From NCBI RefSeq assembly GCF_005405365.1, contig NZ_BJDX01000005.1, positions 124,001-188,000 of the forward strand: a stretch of 64,000 nucleotides of DNA, given 5' to 3'. Positions 59,868-64,000 of this stretch are shown piece by piece (position 1 is the first letter of the stretch; the number at the start of each line of letters is the position of its first letter). The notes below the pieces were generated by a model. The model had not been told where the DNA came from and searched no databases. It saw only the letters and a program-made list of their open reading frames with translations. The position numbers were made by a program, and so were the translations under genes. The DNA comes from Enterococcus xiangfangensis. GTDB taxonomy: Bacteria; Bacillota; Bacilli; Lactobacillales; Enterococcaceae.

Positions 59868-61487
59868 TTGATTACAGTAAGTGACGTTAGTTTACAGTTT
59901 CCTGACCGTAAATTATTTGATGACGTAAATATTAAATTCACTCCCGGCAATTGTTACGGGTTGATTGGTGCAAATGGTGCCGGCAAATCAACTTTTCTTA
60001 AGATTTTAGCAGGTGATATTCAGCCTTCTACCGGCTCTGTTATTTTGGGTCCTAACGAACGAATGGCTGTGTTGAAACAAAACCATTTTGACTTTGAAGA
60101 ATATACTGTTATGGAAACAGTCATCATGGGCCACCAACGTTTATACCAAGTCATGCAAGAAAAAGACGCCATTTACATGAAGGAAGATTTTTCTGACGAA
60201 GATGGTATTCGCGCAGCTGAACTAGAAGGCGAATTTGCTGAACTAGATGGCTGGGAAGCTGAACCTGAAGCAGCCGTCCTATTACAGGGCTTAAACATTC
60301 CTGAAGACTTGCACCAACAAAAAATGAGTGAATTGACTGCCGGACAAAGAATCAAAGTTCTTTTAGCACAATCACTTTTCGGTAAGCCCGACGTTCTATT
60401 ACTAGACGAACCAACGAACGGATTAGATATCCAATCAATTAACTGGCTGGAAGAATTCTTGATCAATTTTGAAAATACCGTAATCGTCGTATCCCATGAC
60501 CGTCACTTTTTAAACAAAGTGTGTACCCACATGGCCGACCTTGATTTCGGCAAGATCAAATTGTATGTCGGCAACTATGACTTCTGGTTGGAATCAAGCC
60601 AATTAGCAGCAAAATTACAATCACAACAAAACACTAAAAAAGAAGAGCAGATCAAAGAGTTGCAAGACTTTATCGCTCGTTTCAGCGCCAACGCATCAAA
60701 ATCAAAACAAGCGACTTCACGGAAGAAAATGTTGGATAAAATTACACTAGATGATATTCAGCCTTCTTCTCGCCGCTATCCTTTCGTTCAATTCAAACCA
60801 GAACGGGAAATCGGCAATGATTTATTACAAGTAGACAATGTCAGTGTGACACTCGATGGCAAGAAGATTCTTGACAACATCTCTTTTACTTTGAACCGCG
60901 ACGACAAAGTGGCGTTCATCGCTGAAAGCGACTTAGTGACGACGACACTGTTCAAAGTCATCATGGGCGATCTTACACCGGATACAGGTACGATCCGCTG
61001 GGGTGTGACAACAAGCCAAGCATACTTGCCAAAAGATACAACAAAAGAATTCGATAACACAATGCCGATTCTTGACTGGCTGCGTCAATATGCCAGCAAA
61101 GAAGAAGATGACAATACTTTCTTACGTAGTTTCTTAGGTCGGATGTTGTTTTCTGGCGACGAAGTCATGAAACCAGTCAACGTTTTATCCGGTGGCGAAA
61201 AAGTTCGTTGTATGTTATCAAAATTGATGTTGTCAAAATCAAACGTCTTAGTCTTAGATGATCCAACAAATCATTTAGACTTAGAATCGATCTCAGCATT
61301 GAACGATGGCTTGATTTCATATAAAGGTTCGCTTTTATTTGCTTCCCATGACCATCAATTCATCCAAACGATCGCCAACCGTATCATCGCGATTTCTGAA
61401 AATGGTGTCGTGGATCGTGCTGAAACGACGTACGATGAATTTTTAGAAAATCCTGAAGTTCAAAAACAATTGAGTCAATTGTATTAA
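59868..61487 (+). CDS. ykpA: ABC-F family ATPase, YkpA/YbiT type
   Basis: Cytosolic ABC-F protein of 539 residues with two ATPase domains and no membrane part; ABC-F proteins act on ribosomes. NBD1: Walker A GANGAGKST near 38, signature-like LTAGQRIKV near 160, Walker B LLLDEPTNGLDIQ. Inter-domain linker about 240-310. NBD2 starts LLQVDNVSVTLDG; its P-loop reads ESDLVTTTLFK and lacks GxxxxGK, while LSGGEKVR and LVLDDPTNHLD are intact. TTG at 59868 is the likely start: GAGG lies seven bases before it and MITVSDVSLQF fits YkpA. The longer frame (59796) lacks an SD. Confidence 0.92.
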   Translation: MITVSDVSLQFPDRKLFDDVNIKFTPGNCYGLIGANGAGKSTFLKILAGDIQPSTGSVILGPNERMAVLKQNHFDFEEYTVMETVIMGHQRLYQVMQEKDAIYMKEDFSDEDGIRAAELEGEFAELDGWEAEPEAAVLLQGLNIPEDLHQQKMSELTAGQRIKVLLAQSLFGKPDVLLLDEPTNGLDIQSINWLEEFLINFENTVIVVSHDRHFLNKVCTHMADLDFGKIKLYVGNYDFWLESSQLAAKLQSQQNTKKEEQIKELQDFIARFSANASKSKQATSRKKMLDKITLDDIQPSSRRYPFVQFKPEREIGNDLLQVDNVSVTLDGKKILDNISFTLNRDDKVAFIAESDLVTTTLFKVIMGDLTPDTGTIRWGVTTSQAYLPKDTTKEFDNTMPILDWLRQYASKEEDDNTFLRSFLGRMLFSGDEVMKPVNVLSGGEKVRCMLSKLMLSKSNVLVLDDPTNHLDLESISALNDGLISYKGSLLFASHDHQFIQTIANRIIAISENGVVDRAETTYDEFLENPEVQKQLSQLY

Positions 61488-61489
61488 AC

Positions 61490-61532
61490 AAAAAAAGACT
61501 ATGACAAAAATTTTTGTCATAGTCTTTTTTTG
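61490..61532. terminator. Terminator after ykpA
   Basis: A 20-bp perfect stem with ATGACAAAAA/TTTTTGTCAT at its top and A/T tracts on both sides; it may also serve degV on the minus strand. Confidence 0.92.
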
Positions 61533-61570
61533 TTTAACTGGCATTCCCGCAGCTTCTGTCACAACTTTTT

Positions 61571-62437
61571 TTAATTGCGTTTTTCACCGCGAGTAAAGAC
61601 TGCGATACAGCCAAGTCCTGTATGACTGGCGATCGTCGTGCCTAATGGAAAGATCCGAACTTCTTTCGGCTGGATACTTTCTTCTAAATGACGCTTCACT
61701 TCTTCGGCGCCTTCTTGGTCAGCACTGGTGGTAATAAAAATCGTTTGATTTGCGGGATCTTTCGTCGCTTCGCTGATTTTATCAGCAACTAACTGCAACG
61801 CTTTTTTGCGTCCCCGCACTTTTTCAACATTTTGCAATCGACCTTCAACATCAACCGTGATGATCGGCTTGATGTTCATCAATCCGCCAATTGCGGCACT
61901 CGTTTTAGAGATACGACCGCCGCGTTGCAGATGTTTCAAATCATCGACAGTTACCCAATGATGATAGGTTAGTTTATTTTCTTCTAGCCATTCGTACAAA
62001 TCGGTCAGAGACATTCCTGCTTGCTGTTTCTGAGCCGCTTCATAGACCATTAGCCCTTCACCGCCGCTGGCAGCTAACGAATCGACTACGTAGACTTCTG
62101 CCGCTGGCAAATCTTCTTTCAAGATCTCAACTGCCTGCATCGCACTTTGATAAGACCCGCTCATGCCAGAAGAAAAGCAAATATACAAAATCGGGATATT
62201 TTTCTCCGCATAGCTGCGGAAAAATTCGACATAGCGGCCAACATTTACTTGTGAAGTTGTCGGCATCGCGCCATCTTTGATTTGTTGATAAAAATCGGCA
62301 ATCTTAAAATGACGCCCTAAATCATCAGCGAATTCGGTATCGCCGATCGAAACATGCATTGAAATAAAATCAACGTTGTTTTCTTCTAGTAATTCATAAG
62401 GCACATCGCAACATGAATCTGTCAGAATTTGATACAT
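61571..62437 (-). CDS. DegV-family fatty-acid-binding protein
   Basis: A 288-residue DegV protein, the type (FakB) that binds a fatty acid for phosphorylation by FakA. Seen: YQILTDSCCDVP at the start, TSQVNVGRYVEFF near 68, FSSGMSGSYQSA near 95, VVDSLAASGGEGLMV near 125, and GGRISKTSAAIGGLMNIKPI near 180. The ATG at 62437 has TTGGAGG seven to nine bases upstream. No fakA adjacent. Function is by family. Confidence 0.92.
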   Translation of the reverse strand: MYQILTDSCCDVPYELLEENNVDFISMHVSIGDTEFADDLGRHFKIADFYQQIKDGAMPTTSQVNVGRYVEFFRSYAEKNIPILYICFSSGMSGSYQSAMQAVEILKEDLPAAEVYVVDSLAASGGEGLMVYEAAQKQQAGMSLTDLYEWLEENKLTYHHWVTVDDLKHLQRGGRISKTSAAIGGLMNIKPIITVDVEGRLQNVEKVRGRKKALQLVADKISEATKDPANQTIFITTSADQEGAEEVKRHLEESIQPKEVRIFPLGTTIASHTGLGCIAVFTRGEKRN

Positions 62438-62512
62438 TTTTAAAGTCCTCCAAATACCCACTTAATAGTAAATCTATTTTACTAGATAATTGGTTGCTTG
62501 TCTCATAATATG

Positions 62513-63805
62513 TTAGATTTGTGCCCAAACACTCTCCATAATGTTTGTTTGTGTCCGATCAGGGCCGACAGAAAACGTTGAGATACGAACACCGACAAGT
62601 TCAGAAACACGACGAACATAATTTCTTGCATTTTCCGGCAGATCAGCTAGATCACGACAACCAGTAATATCTTCGCTCCAGCCAGGTAATTCTTCATAAA
62701 CTGGTTTGCAGCGATTCAATTCTTTCAAACTTGCTGGATAATGATAAATCAATTCACCGTCTAATTCATAAGCGGTACAAATTTTAACCGTCTCTAATCC
62801 GCTCAAGACATCGATTGAATTCAAGGAAAGATTGGTAATGCCTGAAACACGTTTAGAGTGACGCATAACAACAGAATCGAACCAGCCCACACGACGCGGA
62901 CGGCCGGTTGTCGTTCCATATTCATGACCCACTTCACGAATCTGTTCGCCAACTTCATCAAATAATTCTGTTGGGAAAGGTCCATCACCAACACGTGAGG
63001 TATAAGCTTTACATACACCGACAACTTTATCGATCTTCGATGGGCCGACACCGCTGCCGATCGTTACACCGCCGGCAACTGGATTAGATGACGTAACAAA
63101 TGGATATGTTCCTTGATCGATATCTAACATAACCCCTTGGGCGCCTTCAAACAGTACCCGTTTGCCATGATCCAACGCATCATTCAAAATAACTGAAGTA
63201 TCCGTTACATATTTTTTGATTTGTTGGCCGTATTCATAATATTCTTCAAAAATATCATCAAAGTTCAATGCTTCATCATCAAACATTTTAACGAATTGAC
63301 GATTCTTTTCTTCTAAATTGATTTTCAAGCGTTCTTCAAAAATTTCCTTGTCTAATAAATCAGCGATCCGGATACCGACACGAGCAGCTTTATCCATGTA
63401 AGCTGGTCCGATTCCTTTGATTGTCGTACCAATCTTGTTTTCGCCTTTTGCATCTTCTTGCAATTGATCCAGTTTGATATGGTACGGTAAAATCACGTGC
63501 GCGCGATCAGAGATTCGTAAATTATCCGTCACAATGCCTCGTTCATGTAAATAAGCCAATTCTGTCACTAATGATTTCGGATTGACTACGACACCATTCC
63601 CAATAACACTGATCTTTTCTTTGTAGAAGATCCCCGAAGGAATCAAGTGCAATTTATATGTTTCATTGTCAAATTTGATTGTATGACCTGCATTGTCTCC
63701 ACCTTGGTAGCGAGCAATGACTTCTGCATTCTCACTTAAAAAGTCCGTGATCTTTCCTTTACCTTCATCGCCCCACTGCGTCCCTACAACTACTACAGAT
63801 GACAT
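62513..63805 (-). CDS. purA: Adenylosuccinate synthetase
   Basis: Makes adenylosuccinate from IMP, aspartate and GTP, first committed step to AMP. 430 residues, the usual length. P-loop [11 protein letters not shown] near 8-18, with catalytic Asp13 and Lys-containing loop, GHT near 40, IMP-binding [14 protein letters not shown] near 122, and RPRRVGWFD near 300. C-terminal VGPDRTQT. It lies 75 bases upstream of degV, same strand; SD GAGGTG. No further purine genes in the window. Confidence 0.97.
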   Translation of the reverse strand: MSSVVVVGTQWGDEGKGKITDFLSENAEVIARYQGGDNAGHTIKFDNETYKLHLIPSGIFYKEKISVIGNGVVVNPKSLVTELAYLHERGIVTDNLRISDRAHVILPYHIKLDQLQEDAKGENKIGTTIKGIGPAYMDKAARVGIRIADLLDKEIFEERLKINLEEKNRQFVKMFDDEALNFDDIFEEYYEYGQQIKKYVTDTSVILNDALDHGKRVLFEGAQGVMLDIDQGTYPFVTSSNPVAGGVTIGSGVGPSKIDKVVGVCKAYTSRVGDGPFPTELFDEVGEQIREVGHEYGTTTGRPRRVGWFDSVVMRHSKRVSGITNLSLNSIDVLSGLETVKICTAYELDGELIYHYPASLKELNRCKPVYEELPGWSEDITGCRDLADLPENARNYVRRVSELVGVRISTFSVGPDRTQTNIMESVWAQI

Positions 63806-64000
63806 CTGAACACCTCATTCAATTTTATTTAATCCTGAATCATTGTATCAAGAATAGCCTGATACTTCAATTGAAATTCGAATATTAAAATAATATATAT
63901 GAAAAAAACAAGTAAATCACGAACATTATTTTTAGTTTTTTCGATAAATCTAGTGAAGACCCGTCATGCCAAGATTTTTTTATGAGCTGAAGATTATACC

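Noticed and set aside
63914-63927. PurBox-like AATCACGAACATT upstream of purA
   Set aside because: Core CGAAC is present but two conserved positions before it differ, and no second box was seen.
1-64000. CRISPR arrays, insertion sequences, phage or plasmid genes
   Set aside because: No regularly spaced repeats, transposase, integrase, terminase or replication protein could be seen.

Overview
The window looks like a chromosomal segment of a low-GC lactic acid bacterium, most likely an Enterococcus. The reasons are a fused OpuA-type glycine betaine transporter with BusR, a Flp-type CRP/FNR regulator, a pyruvate oxidase, very many PTS genes, purine-rich Shine-Dalgarno sites, and no respiratory genes. 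The species cannot be fixed from sequence reading alone. No transposase, integrase, tRNA, rRNA or CRISPR array was seen.

Layout. 1-1490: a zinc-ribbon membrane protein running off the left edge and a short-chain dehydrogenase. 2018-5721: a Fur-box-preceded siderophore ABC operon in yclNOPQ order. 5778-9707: an anaerobic/redox block with flp, a Dps-like protein and a heavy-metal-associated protein under tandem FNR-type boxes, then a DUF438-hemerythrin-PAS protein with a DUF1858 partner. 9858-14130: a TauE-like permease, a four-gene AraC-led operon and proC. 14321-20035: an acetoin-dehydrogenase-type 2-oxoacid dehydrogenase operon led by a SorC-family regulator. 20383-24066: OpuA and its c-di-AMP-responsive repressor BusR, with a textbook BusR operator. 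24341-31823: a nucleoside transporter, four unknown small genes, ribose genes rbsRKDU and a lipid-anchored-like hydrolase.

31846-51713 is a sugar-alcohol catabolic island. It holds a SorC-controlled glucitol-type PTS with an unusual SAF-domain oxidoreductase, a 5-deoxyribose / methylthioribose salvage cluster (mtnK-mtnA-drdA), a classical sorbitol operon (gutFRMCBA), and a galactitol- or arabitol-type PTS operon with a zinc alcohol dehydrogenase and a PRD regulator. 52130-63805 holds an aldehyde dehydrogenase, a HAD phosphatase, a TMEM175-like channel, a ZIP transporter, pyruvate oxidase, an orphan mannose-type EIIA, an ABC-F protein, DegV and purA.

How it works together. Many genes serve carbon choice: cre sites for CcpA lie on at least three promoters. 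The two SorC-type regulators have the same recognition-helix core, and their two promoters share one architecture: a cre overlapping a TTGACA -35, then TTGTCATATG half-sites at the transcription start. This suggests that the uncharacterised polyol operon and the 2-oxoacid dehydrogenase are controlled together, and it is the best candidate for an undescribed pathway here. All functional names rest on motif and gene-order recognition by eye; no database search was run.
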